From: Prorocentrum cordatum
Taxonomy: Eukaryota; Sar; Dinophyceae; Prorocentrales; Prorocentraceae
Length of the DNA: 64,000 nt
Direction: 5' to 3'
Assembly (NCBI GenBank): GCA_963575745.1
Contig: CAUYUJ010017800.1
Location: 90,001 to 154,000, forward strand
The notes under the pieces were generated by a model, which had not been told where the DNA came from, searched no databases, and saw nothing but the letters and a program-made list of their open reading frames with translations. Below, piece after piece: positions 44,617 through 56,428 of this stretch (the stretch's first letter is position 1; every line of letters starts with the position of its first letter). Both the position numbers and the translations under genes were made by a program.

Positions 44617-45990
44617 TTAAAGAAATACACGCTTGTGAGCCGCTGCTGCAAAAATTGGCAGAGACCAAACTGACGTGGGGCCCTGGACTTCACGAAAGAG
44701 GCGAGGGGGCCGTCGACGCCGTCTGTTACCAAGAGGTTGCAAAGGGTCTTTCTGTGCGCCAACTGACTTGAGCGCGGAGCCACCGGCGATGTTAGACTCA
44801 GGACGCACGGCTTGAATGAGAAGGCCCTCTATCGCGTAGCACTGCCCCTCTGTGTCGCCGCTGACAATAGGAAGCATAAAGGTACTGCCAAGACTGCGAC
44901 GAAGAGGTTTGTATTTGAGTAACATTCCAGCAGGCGCATCTGGACGTAGAAGAGCTTGAACGTGTTCAAAATGCCGTTGAGGATAACCTGGTAGCGTTGC
45001 TGCTCGCTGCAACTTAGCTTTGCCAATATATTGAGCTGAGTGACATTGGAGCGAATAAACCACGGCGTTGGAGTTGTCCATCGGGCTGTTATCAATGACC
45101 CCCCTGGCGAATACTTCGTATCGAGAGCCAGGAACGTGGAGATCAGTTTTTGCCCAAGGCGGTGCAACTCTGAGAAACTGGCCAACCCAACGCTGGATGT
45201 GCTCGTGTCGCTGTAAACTCTGAGATAGCCTGCGCAACCCAAAAGCTGCCGATATGTGAGCCAAGAGACGATGGATAACATGATCTTTACGGCCAAACCG
45301 AAGGTGACGAGGAAGAGCTGCTTCGACGACATATGCATATGCCAATTGAGGACTTGCCAAGTCTGAGCTGTACTTTAACTCCCACATAGACGAAATGGTG
45401 GACGATATCGTACTTGCATTCGGGCATATCAGAGAACCAAGAAAGGGCTGAAGTCGCTTGCGCGCATGCTGATGGGCTTCTCCACTCTTGACAGGCCATT
45501 GAAATTGGTGCTGCCCATCAGGTGAAAAAACGCAACGCTCGAGGCGGTCGGCGACGATGAACTGGACTGGGATATTCCATGGCTGTGCACGGCGCGTCAG
45601 ACAGCCAGTCCCAACGCCTGAAGAGACAAACAGAGAATGAGACCCCAATCGCGCTGATGAGTACGGTGTACAGCTCGCAGTCAACAGAGAAGGTGAATCC
45701 CAAAATTGAAGCTTCAGAAAGTCCACGGTATAGCCACCCGCGCAGCACGTGGACACCGAAGAGAGAGATCCCAAAATTGACGGTATAGCCACACGCGCAG
45801 CACGTACACACCAGGGAAGATGAGGAAGAAGGCGTCCTGGTCGGACCAGTCGTCGAAACGCGTCGCACACAAAACAATATGAACGGGTGAATCTCAACGC
45901 CACCGTAGCAGTACAGCCGGTGTAGACGCTGAGGAACGACGTATGGTTACGGCGAAAGTGAAGCTGTATTTCTGTTTTCCTGCGCTCCAC
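44617..45990 (-). CDS. GIY-YIG endonuclease domain of Penelope-like element
   Basis: 457 codons open. The first codon (45990) is a GTG inside pseudo-LTR B; the first ATG is at 45387 (MWELKYSSD), about 108 residues before the domain, and is the likelier start. GIY-YIG signature by residue of the open frame: VVY (310-312), YIGK (321-324), Arg339 with His343, Glu388 in YAIEGLLIQAVRPESN, and Asn400. Only one Cys (316) lies between VVY and YIG, so the CCHH zinc signature of canonical Penelope endonucleases is absent, as reported for Chlamys. It should nick the target to prime reverse transcription. The frame ends at TAA 44617-44619, then continues open into the RT; 45990 and 44517 differ by 491 whole codons. 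Placement before RT defines the permuted class. Confidence 0.82.
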   Translation of the reverse strand: MERRKTEIQLHFRRNHTSFLSVYTGCTATVALRFTRSYCFVCDAFRRLVRPGRLLPHLPWCVRAARVAIPSILGSLSSVSTCCAGGYTVDFLKLQFWDSPSLLTASCTPYSSARLGSHSLFVSSGVGTGCLTRRAQPWNIPVQFIVADRLERCVFSPDGQHQFQWPVKSGEAHQHARKRLQPFLGSLICPNASTISSTISSMWELKYSSDLASPQLAYAYVVEAALPRHLRFGRKDHVIHRLLAHISAAFGLRRLSQSLQRHEHIQRWVGQFLRVAPPWAKTDLHVPGSRYEVFARGVIDNSPMDNSNAVVYSLQCHSAQYIGKAKLQRAATLPGYPQRHFEHVQALLRPDAPAGMLLKYKPLRRSLGSTFMLPIVSGDTEGQCYAIEGLLIQAVRPESNIAGGSALKSVGAQKDPLQPLGNRRRRRPPRLFREVQGPTSVWSLPIFAAAAHKRVFL

Positions 45991-46210
45991 TGCTGTCCAG
46001 CCCGTGGACTCTGACGGCCGCGGACTTCCGCCTCGCGAGACGCCTGTGAGCGCGGCCTGGGGCGACCGCGAGGGACAGGAAGATGCTTGAGCCCCAACGG
46101 GCTACGAAAGGAATGCCCCGCCAGATTTTGCTTCCCGTGGCACTGTGCAGGAATGCCCCGCCAGATTTCGCTTCCCGGTCCCCGGATTGTCTGCCCGTCT
46201 CCCTCAGGAA

Positions 46211-46219
<9 letters not shown>
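45941..46219 (-). repeat. pseudo-LTR B (5' end of the element on the minus strand)
   Basis: 279-bp partner of 40732-41010. On its outer side it runs directly into AGT repeats. In Penelope-like elements such repeats arise from tandem, partly truncated insertions rather than from retroviral LTR synthesis. Confidence 0.93.
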
Positions 46220-46949
<730 letters not shown>

Positions 46950-47110
46950 GTCGACAGAGGGCCGCCACCACTTGTGTAAGGTATGCGCAGGTTTACGCTT
47001 CTGGCCGTGCTTTCTTTCCGAGGAAGTCTTGCGGGAGGGCCCCGGTTTGAGAAAAGGAACCGCCCTCTGTCCGTGCAGCTGTTGCATGTGTTCCAGGTTC
47101 GTGGTCTTCA
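46950..47110. other. short spacer
   Basis: Unique sequence between the AGT array and repeat D. Confidence 0.45.
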
Positions 47111-47305
47111 GTTGTGGAAGTCGATTAATGGAGAGGAAGCATGCTGCCAAATACTTTCCAGATGTCTAAAGCATGTTTCAAACATTTTTGAAAAATATGT
47201 AAAAACCATGTTTGAAACATGTTTAGAACATGTTTTACGCATTATAAGCACATTTTTAATTCAATGATAGGATTGTTAGAGTGTCTATTGTCATGGCATC
47301 CACAA
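47111..47305 (+). repeat. dispersed repeat D, copy 2
   Basis: Same block as 36883-37072. The hairpin here is weaker: GTTTCAAACAT and ATGTTTGAAAC (11-bp stem) around a longer loop. Confidence 0.9.
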
Positions 47306-47329
47306 GTCTTCATGTTCACAGAAGTCTCA

Positions 47330-47520
47330 AGCCATATCGTCATTTTGCGAAGGAGACGTCCTCCACCCTTGTAACTGCTGCAAGATTTTACGACGATTGT
47401 TCGCGGCGCTCAGGGGAAAACCACACTTTGAAAAGGAGGCGTCCTCCATCCTTGTAACTCTTGCAAGCTTTTGTGACGAATGTGCGCGGCGCTGAGGTGA
47501 GAGCTTGATTTTGACAACCA
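47330..47520 (-). repeat. 82-bp satellite, minus orientation
   Basis: Two diverged units; reverse-complemented they read GTGGTTTTCCCCTGAGCGCC, CGTCGTAAAATCTTGCA and AGAGTTACAAGGATGGAGG, aligning to the units at 15150-15600. Confidence 0.8.
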
Positions 47521-48056
47521 GGTGGGGGACGGACAGCTCCCAAGAGTCGCCTGGTGCCCCGCGGGCTTGCGCCTTGCTGTCAACTGCGCGTTTCTGCGCC
47601 CTTCCTGGCCTGACGTGCCCCGTGGCGAGAGGCGTTCTGAGATCCGTGTTCTCGTCGGGGTCGACGGAAGGTGGAACGGACAGGCGGGACGGGTACATGG
47701 AAGACACGCAATCACTGGGGCGCGTGGACGATCGACGGGTCCCACTTCCATGCAGAGTCGGCGCGCTGCGCCGCCAAATGAGGGGGGGCACCGGCTTCCT
47801 GGTTTGGGGGGGTTCTTGTCCCGATCTGTGGACGGGGCGCCCACGTGCCAGACCCCAGGATCCACAATCCGTGTTAGCGTCTGCTTGGTATACAGGGTCC
47901 GACGAGATGAATCATGAGCTTCGCCTGCGCAGCCGTCACCCCAATCGCTCGCTACTCCTCCTCTCCTTGACCTCCGCCAGCCCACACAATCAGGCCTTGG
48001 CTGTATTCGAAGACGGACCAGAACGAGGTCTGCTTTTCAGCCCCCCTGGGGAAAGG
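47521..48056. other. spacer, no gene recognised
   Basis: Open frames on both strands without domains. Confidence 0.45.
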
Positions 48057-48480
48057 GATGATGACTGCGGTGGCGATGGTTGTGGTCATGGTGGTGGTGA
48101 TAGTCGTGGCGATGGTGACGCTGGCGATGTTGCAGGTGTTCAATGGCGACCCTGAGGCACATGGTGAAGCTATGGCGGTGGTGATGGTGGTCATGGGATG
48201 ATGATGGTGATGATGATGATGCTGATGATGATGGTGATGATGATGCTGATGCTGAGTATGCTGACGATGCTGATGATGCTGATGCTGATGCTGATGCTGC
48301 TGATGATGACGATGCTGCTGCTGCTGCTGATGATGATGATGATTATGATGATGACACCCATGACGATGTTGTTGTCGATGATGATGCTGCTGAAGCTGAT
48401 GATGATGTTGATGATTACGATGATCGTGGTGGTGGTTGTGGTGGTGGTGGTTGGGATTAGGATGGTGTTGATGCGGGCAA
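48057..48480. repeat. GAT/GGT trinucleotide array
   Basis: GGTGAT-rich at the left, GAT/GCT from 48197 to 48425, then GGT. Met/Leu and His/Gln frames are by-products. Confidence 0.93.
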
Positions 48481-48839
48481 TGATCACGACGAATGTACAC
48501 CTGGTTATTGTGATGTTTCTCGGATTATAGTGGCCATCGGCCCATCCCGCCACCGTGCTTGGGTTGTAGGTCAGATGCTTCTGGGATGCCTGCTGGTGAT
48601 ATCTTGGGAGGCCTTTCGGCAGCCTCGCATTTGCACGCGCTCGCACTCTGGACCCACTGTCACCGCTGTGTCGCAGGGGGCACAGCTTTCTGGCGTCGTC
48701 GCACAAGTTGATACTTGATTTAGTCGGGGCAGTACGGGCCCGCCCGTCCCACCAGGCACGACTGGTCACCCTCGCGGGTCTATCCCCTCTTTTTATGCGG
48801 TGCTGCGGGTCATACATCAATGCGTAGTTGTAGCGTCCT
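48481..48839. other. spacer with dispersed short repeat
   Basis: CGGCCCATCCCGCCACCGTG (48537) and the following about 30 bp match the head of the minisatellite at 11937. No gene seen. Confidence 0.6.
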
Positions 48840-49015
48840 CGGACAGGGCTAGTGAAGGCTTCCTAGGGGCCCTGGGGCTGTCCGCTCTTGGAGGCAGTTT
48901 TTGGGGCCTCTGGGGGGCCTCTTGGGGCCTCTGTTGGTCTCTCGGGGGCCTCTGGGGGCTTCTTGGGGTCCTCTTGGAGGCCTGCTGACAGTCTCTGGGG
49001 TCATCTTTGGGCGGA
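48840..49015. repeat. GGGGCCTCTTGGGG minisatellite
   Basis: Degenerate GGGGCCTCTGGGGGCCTCTTG units over about 170 bp, same family as 11931-12480. Confidence 0.8.
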
Positions 49016-49183
49016 GGACTTGGACTGTCAATGCGTGTTTCCATGGTCTTGTGGTAATGATGGTGCTGATGCCGAGGAGGATAATTTCTGTTCCTGCGAT
49101 TGCACCGCCAGCTGAGCGCGCAAAAGCTTGGCACCACGCGCGCTCCGGGACCAGCTTCGCGCCGCTGGCGAGGGCGAGGAGGG
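49016..49183. other. short spacer
   Basis: Unique sequence before the GAT array. Confidence 0.4.
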
Positions 49184-49719
49184 CATGATGGTGATGATGA
49201 TTGTCATACTTATGATGCTGATGATGATGATGATGATGCTGATGCTGATGATGATGATGCTTACGATGACGATGACGATGACGATGACGGTGACGACGAT
49301 GATGATGATGCTGATTATGATGCTGATGATGATGCTGATGGTGATAACGATGATGATGATTCTGGTGATGACGATGATGATGCTGATGATGCTGCTGCTG
49401 CTGATGATTATGATGATGCTGATTATGATGATGATGATGCTTATGATTATGATGATGATGCTGCTGATGATGATGCTTATTCTGATTATGATGATGATTT
49501 CGCTGATGATGATGATGATGATGATGAACTTGATGTTGTTGATGCTGCTGCTGCTGCTGATGATGATGATGCTGATGACGGTGGTGGTGGTGCTGCTGCT
49601 GATGATGATGATGACGCTCATGATGCTGCTGATGATGATGATGATGCTGATGATGATGCTGATCATGATGATGGTGGTGGTGGTGATGATGAGGATGCAG
49701 CTGATGATGCTGATGAAGC

Positions 49720-49750
<31 letters not shown>

Positions 49751-49797
49751 CATGATGATGATGATGATGATGATGCTGATGCTGATGATGATGAAGG

Positions 49798-49856
<59 letters not shown>

Positions 49857-49925
49857 GCGGTGGTGGTGGTGGTGGTGGTGATGGTGGTGATGATCATGCT
49901 GATGATGGTGATGATGACGTCCCGC
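49184..49925. repeat. GAT/GCT trinucleotide array
   Basis: About 700 bp of GAT with GCT, GAC and TAT variants. Asp/Ala, Met/Leu and His/Ile/Ser frames are by-products. Confidence 0.95.
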
Positions 49926-49927
49926 AC

Positions 49928-50905
49928 GGAACGATAACACGAGATTATCTAGGCATATGGTTGTTCATTTGCCCCATCGAAGACGTGATGGACGAGGTGA
50001 ACAAGGAATGGATGAAGGAAGAGTAGGGCCCGAAGCTTGGTCACGGAGTGCTCGCAGCTCGTGAACTCGCGTTTTGTGGGCGGCACCCGCTTTGTTGCTG
50101 GAACGCTCAAACTGGCCATGGCCATGCTGAGGGATATCAGGCACATCGCAGCAAACGTGGGCCTCGAATTATATGCCGGCAAAATCAGCATCTTGAGCGA
50201 CGCGGCCCGCGGAACAGGCAAACCGAAGGGCCCGAAGGTGATGATCGAAGGCGTGGGTATTGATTTCGTGCCGTGCAGCGGCAGCTTAAGTATCTTGGCA
50301 GGCCTGTGGGTTGCGAGAGATCTCGTGATGCAGGAACCGCAGTCGGAACTCTGGGATCTGTTTCGCGCAACATCGATCGGACATTGAGAGAAACAGTAAG
50401 GCAAGGAGTACTCGTTGAATTCACGCTTCTTGTTTGTTTGATTTCGCATTGACCGCCTTGATGTTCTACGGCACGGCTGCATGGGCACTCGGCGGACGCG
50501 GAAGGGGATGATCGCTGGCGCAACCAGTCGCACATAATGTGCGCGATATGCTACTACATCGTCGTCGTCGTCGTCGTCTTGCACGTCTTCGTCTCCTTCT
50601 TCTCCAAGTGCTTCGCGTTCTCACAGCAATCTCGGACCGTAGGTCGATTTTTTTCGGCGCTCGACGCACGACGCGGAGAAGCGAATGACTGACTTGGGTT
50701 TGCGTGATTTGGTTGCGGAGCGCCACGGGGTAGCCGTTCAATGGGCAAGCCAGATGCGCGCAGAAAGTAGGAACTGGGCTGCAGTCGAGTGGGAACCAGA
50801 CGGCTCCGCTCGACGCGCAGACGGACCTCAGAAAAATGGATCGACACAGCCAGCGGCTACAACAACCGTTGATGCACTGAGGCGCCATCGTTCCGTCCTT
50901 CGAGG
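49928..50905 (+). pseudogene. LINE reverse-transcriptase remnant, C-terminal part
   Basis: Plus-strand pieces in shifting frames: 49928-50024 reads GTITRDYLGIWLFICPIEDV; 50100-50400 reads AMAMLRDIRHIAANVGLELY then GKISILSDA and VMIEGVGIDFVPCSGS, the pattern of the LINE RT segment after the YADD box (MLxDIxxxxxxxGLxLxxxK, then a loop and xxLPxxGSxKYLG); 50685-50860 reads VAVQWASQMRAESRNWAAVE, like the short conserved C-terminal Trp motif of such ORFs. Catalytic motifs A-C are missing, so the 5' part is lost. It begins immediately after the GAT array, as a 5'-truncated insertion would. Stops and frameshifts make it nonfunctional. Confidence 0.7.
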
Positions 50906-51049
50906 ACCGCGTTCCAGCGCGCATGTGGGCGCCCGCCCGTCCGTCCGCGATAAGGCCGCGCAGTCATTCCTTTTCGCATCGGGCAGCCCCTCCTCGAAGA
51001 CGAACGCTCCGGGCGCCAGCCGTTCGGGCGAGAGCCCCCGTGTCGAAAG
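50906..51049. other. short spacer
   Basis: GC-rich stretch leading into the GGA array. Confidence 0.4.
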
Positions 51050-51172
51050 AAGGTGTAGGAGGAGGAAGAGGAGGAGGAGGAGGAGGAGGAGGAGGAGGAG
51101 GAGGAGGGGGAGGAGAAGGTGGAGGAGGAGGAGGAGGAGGAGGAGGAGGAGGAGGAGGAGGAGGAGGTTGAT
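51050..51172. repeat. GGA microsatellite
   Basis: Near-pure GGA with a GTGGA break at 51119. Confidence 0.95.
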
Positions 51173-52098
51173 GAGCTTGACGAGGAGCAAGCAATCCCCG
51201 TTCTGAACAGGCGCCGCCCTCCATTTTGTAGCAGGTGCGCAAGTGAACCCTTATAGCAGCTGTCGTGATCTTCTAGACAGCCCAGGTTGAACATATGCCG
51301 CCTTCCGTCCGTGCATTTGTTGGAAAGTGCTGTCCGTCGTGGACATGGTTGGAAAATAACATGAACGCGTGCGGTTCTGAGGCGCGATCCCCAGTTTGGA
51401 ATGCCGCCATCCATCCATGTAAGTGTTGAGCTGTTTGGAAGACCAGTGTGCCTGGCGGTAAAACAGTGAGTTGCGAATGGACACGACACGCCGTATATCA
51501 TGATGTGGTATGCTTCAGGGTTTTCGTTCGAGCGGGAAGCCCAGACGAGAGGGAGGGATGGAAGGGAAGGAACGGGCCAAGGAGAAGGCTTATAAACAAC
51601 AGGGATGGGAAAATGCGGGGGAGACAGAGAGTTGCCTCGGTTGTCCGCGAGGGAGAGGTCGCCGAGCCCCTTTGGGGCCGACGGCCGAAACCGCCTTTGC
51701 AGGAACAAGTGGGTCCCCAGAGCCCCCAACAAAAATGGTGGACTCTCGCAATCCGCATATACTGTCCCAGAGAGACCATCCACGAAGAACAACATGTTCG
51801 CAGGACGCCCGCGAAACCCCAGAGACTATCAACAAAACAAACGATCGACGCTCACCCTCGGCGCAAATACCGCGACCGAAAAGCCACCAGCTTGCGACCC
51901 CAGCGGGGGGGGTCCCTCTCCGTGGGACTGGAATCCCCGAAGGAGGAGAAGGGCCCAGTCCCACCACGGACTGCCCCCGTCCCCTGGAGGAGGCGCCCCC
52001 GCAGCCCTGGGACAAAAAAGGCCCCGCTTCCGCCGGTCCTTGGCTTCGGATGCAACTCCTGGGAGGTCAAATTCTGATTTTGCCCTGGTCCGACGTCT
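51173..52098. other. spacer, no gene recognised
   Basis: Overlapping open frames (51448-52077, 51510-52115 and 51605-52105 plus) with no domain. Confidence 0.45.
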
Positions 52099-52178
52099 GG
52101 CTTAGTCCGGCTTAATCCCGCTTAATCCCGCTCAATCCCGCTGAATCCCGCTGAATCCCGCTGAATCTGGCTTAATCC
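52099..52178 (+). repeat. eight-unit decamer array GGCTTAATCC
   Basis: Eight consecutive 10-bp units (GGCTTAGTCC, GGCTTAATCC, CGCTTAATCC, CGCTCAATCC, CGCTGAATCC and variants). Related to 24049-24117. Confidence 0.93.
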
Positions 52179-53039
52179 AAGGCCCACTCTGGCGTAACAG
52201 CCCCGCAATGGGGCTCAATCCTCCTTAGTCTTTCCGACGAAGACCTCCCAGCAGTTGCTTCCTAACCTGTGCTTTTGCATTCCGCCCATTTTGCGGCACC
52301 GACCACCCCGTCAGCATCCAACCGACGGGGGGTGCCCCGGCTACACCCGAGTCCTTGACGGGTCCTGCCGTCCAAGCAGAGAGGGCAGGAGGCGGAGCGG
52401 GGGGTGGACTATTGAGGAGAAAGAAGGAAAAACACTGAACGTGGGGCCGCATTTGTCTCTTGCTCACCCCCGTTTTGCCTCGTTCACACATGCCAGCGCT
52501 ACTGGTGGAGCGGAAATGGGGGGCGCAGTTCCTAAGGAGGAGGATGACAAGAAACTGGGGACGCCGTTGGTGCAATGTTTACTGGTGGTCGATCTCGGAG
52601 GCGCAGTGACAGTTTTCAGGCACACACGTTCGCGTGGCCCCAGCGCGCTCGCGGCTAACTGTGCATGCATGCAGTTGGGCCAGTTGCCGTAGCGCTTTTG
52701 TCTGTTTGTTTGCATTGATTTATCCCATCTAGTTTTGCCAGCATGTATTCGCCCGGTAAGCTGATATCAGCAGGTTTCCGACTACATCATGAGCAGTAGC
52801 ATGCAGGCGCCGGGCTGAGCAGAATGAGAGGGTATGGTGAGCGTTGTCGAAGGGTCAGCGGAGGTATTTCGACATGCTTCTTGCTTCTTCTGCTTCTTCA
52901 TTCCCTGGCCCTCCTTATCCGCGTTCGTCTGCAGCCAAGCTGGCAGGCCCCCTCGCAGGCGCGTGTATGGAGCCTCATCAGGGCCCCGAGAGCACGCCCA
53001 AAGAGTTCTAAACGTTTGACGTCGGCTGGTCCACTGCTT
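52179..53039. other. spacer, no gene recognised
   Basis: No recognisable coding sequence or RNA. Confidence 0.45.
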
Positions 53040-53935
53040 TCGTGGCACAATGCGAGGATGTCTCGGGAACGAAATGCTTGCCCCGCCGGCCCAAAGAGGA
53101 TCCGCTGGGGGATAGGCCATTCGCCCGATCGAGGCGAGATCGTGGGGATGTCTCGGGCGAGGTGTTCTTTTCGGCGTCGGCGGCCGCTCTGCTTTGTAGC
53201 AGGTTGTCAGGATGTCCCGAGGGATTCGCTTGTTTCAGCACGCCCAGAGGGGGTCGCCAGAGGCTAGGACGTTCGCCCGTTCGAGGCGAGGTTGTGGCAA
53301 TGTCCAGAGCGAGGCGCCCGCCTGGCGTCAGCGATTTCCTTGGCTTCAAGGCAGGGAGTCAGGATGTCTCGAGCGATGCGCTTGTTTCACAAGCCCAAGG
53401 GGGAGCCGCCAGGGTTGACGTCTCCAGTGGGGCGCCCGCTTGGCGTCTGCGACTCCCTAGCTTTCGGAGCAGATTGCGTGGCTATTGCTCGAGCCAGGAG
53501 CGAGGATATTGTGTGAACACCCTCAATGCGGGACGTGCCATGGAGTAGGCCACTCGCCCGTCCGCGGCCAGATCATAGGGATTTCTCAAGCGAGGCGCCC
53601 GTGATGTGTCGGCGACCCTTTAGCTTTCAGAGCAGACTGCGCGGATGTTTCGGGCGAGGCGATTAATTGAGCACCCCAAGGGGGAGCCGCCAGGGGGTAT
53701 GACACCCGCCCATTCGAGAACGGATCGTGGGGACGTCTCGGGCTGGGCGTCCTTTTGGCGTCGGCGACACATTTGTTTTCAGAACATGCGGTGATCATGT
53801 CTCGAGCGAGGCCGTTGTTTCAGCACCTGGGAGGGCGCCGCCAGGGATTAGATCATTCGCCCGTTCGCGGCCGGACTGGGGATGTCCCGAGGGAAGCGCT
53901 CGTTTTGCACCTCCGACCCCTCTGCTTTGAGGGCC
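53040..53935 (+). repeat. about 150-bp tandem repeat
   Basis: Five to six diverged units. The marker CA/TTCGCCCGTTCGAGGCGAG.TCGTGG falls at about 53118, 53270, 53551, 53704 and 53853, with a damaged unit near 53412. Other shared blocks in order are GATGTCTCGGGCGAGG, GGCGTCGGCGA, CAAGCCCAAGGGGGAGCCGCCAGGG. Frames through the array are by-products. Confidence 0.87.
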
Positions 53936-54574
53936 CCACGATCCCAGCAATGCATCAGGTTAAGGCCCTTCACCAGACTTCGAGAGCCACGGGAGAGCCC
54001 CACGAGGGCTTCGTCAGAGCCTCCGCAGGGCCCAGAGGCCACCCCCAAGGGAGCTCCAGAGGAGTCCCAGCGTGCCTTCCCGGACCATAAGCTCCGAAGC
54101 CCCCCGCCCAACGAGGATTTTCCTCCGTGCCTGGCCCTGCTCTCCACGGTTGGTCGGGGACGGCCGCCGCGCCAAACTGCCAGCCACATCTCGTCCACCG
54201 GGGGGAGGTGCTGCAGCGTGGTCCTCCCCTGGCAAGGCGGGCGAGCCCTCCAGTCCCGGCCTGTGCAGGGAGGGTTGCGTCTTGGCCTGGCAGGTCTCCA
54301 AGACGATCCATGACGACACGACAAAACAGGACCAACCGAGACCAGTTGTGACAGCAGAAGACATGATGATGCAAGACGATGCAAGACAAGCCAAGACAGC
54401 CTCCAGGTCGGCCCAAGACACGACGGAGCAAAATGGCTCCAAGGCGGCCGCAGAGGCTGGCAAGACGCCCCCTGACGAACTCCCAGGAGGCGCCCAAGAG
54501 GTTCCTCATGATGACATTGTCGGCTTTTCGCTCTTCACGGCGTCCAAGATGGCCCACGCGACTCCCAATCTTGC
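53936..54574. other. spacer, no gene recognised
   Basis: C- and A-rich DNA with a GATGCAAGACAAGCCAAGAC patch. No gene. Confidence 0.45.
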
Positions 54575-54740
54575 CCTTCGACAGCCCAAGACAGCCCAGG
54601 AGGACCTCACGCGGGCTCCAAGAGGGCCCCAGAGGGCCCCAAGAGGGCCCCAAGAGGGCCCCCAGAGCACCAGGAGGGCCCACAAGACCCTTTGTGGAGG
54701 GCCCAGGAACGGCCCAAGACTGCCCCAGAGGCCCGCAAGA
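54575..54740. repeat. CCAAGAGGGCCCC minisatellite
   Basis: Degenerate CCAAGAGGGCCCCAGAGGG units, the reverse orientation of the GGCCTCTTGG family. Confidence 0.8.
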
Positions 54741-54942
54741 GAGCCACAGGAGAGAGCAAGAAACCAGCCGTCCAGCGTCCTTGGGGCCAACATTGCTCCA
54801 AGATGCCCCCAGAAATCCCCGGGAGGCAGACATGCTTACACTGGCTTTATTTTTTCCAACCATCCTGTGGTGTTGGGTCCTCGTTTTGAAGAGACAGCGC
54901 CCCGCGTTCCTCTTCATTCCTCCTCCCCCTCCCTCCTCCCGT
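54741..54942. other. short spacer
   Basis: No gene seen. Confidence 0.4.
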
Positions 54943-55805
<863 letters not shown>

Positions 55806-55815
<10 letters not shown>

Positions 55816-55880
55816 GAGGAGGAGGTGGTGGTGGAGGACGAGGAGAAGGAGGCAGGAGGCAGGAGGCAGGAGGCAGGGGG
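55806..55880. repeat. GGA / GGCAGGA array
   Basis: GGAGGAGG, GGTGGTGG, then five GGCAGGA units. Confidence 0.9.
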
Positions 55881-55884
55881 ACTA

Positions 55885-56035
55885 TCGGCTGGCTCCCCCC
55901 CCGCCCGCACGTTCGAGACCATCAACGCGCCCGCGGGCTACGGCAACCCGAGCCGCGGCGGCGGCTACGGGGCGGTCTACCAGCAGGCCGCGACGCCCTC
56001 GCGCGCGGGCAGTGGCGGCGTACGGGGAGGAGGAG
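55885..56035 (+). CDS. possible exon, Gly/Ala/Pro/Tyr-rich, unknown
   Basis: One plus frame reads SPPARTFETINAPAGYGNPS and continues GGYGAVYQQAATPSRAG, which looks like genuine low-complexity protein, unlike the noise of its neighbours. It is bounded by a GGCAGGA array and a purine-rich tract (56030-56205), so splice sites cannot be judged. No family is recognised, and it may be chance. Confidence 0.22.
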
Positions 56036-56369
56036 AAGTAGGAGGGGCAGGTTGGGGCAGGAGGGGCAGGAGGAGGGAGGAGGGAGGAGTGATGGAGGTG
56101 GAGAGGAGCAGGAGCAGGAGGTTGAGGAGGAAGAGGAGGAGCAGGAGGAGGAGGGACAGGAGGAAGAGGAGGAGGATGAGGTGGAGGAGGAGAATGAAGA
56201 CCAGAGTAACTCCAGTCGATGCTGCAACACACCCCCCCCGTCCCAAGTCCACTCCGAAGCGGTCCTTACATTGAACGTATCAGTACATTGGCGGAACGTC
56301 TCCTGCGCCTGGCGTTGCGCCAGGAGGGAGGGGGAGGGCGCAGGAACACGGTTAAACGGTGGATGCTGC
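56036..56369. other. GGA-rich tract and short spacer
   Basis: GGAGGAG and GAAGAGGAGGAG sequence to about 56205, then unique DNA with no gene. Confidence 0.6.
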
Positions 56370-56397
56370 TGACGATCATGGTGAGGTTGACGATGTT

Positions 56398-56428
<31 letters not shown>

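Noticed and set aside
54424-54445. Spliced-leader-like string on the minus strand (AGCCATTTTGCTC)
   Set aside because: Close to the dinoflagellate spliced leader core but one base short and without its ends; it lies next to CTTGGAGCC minisatellite-type sequence and no gene follows. Chance is likelier.
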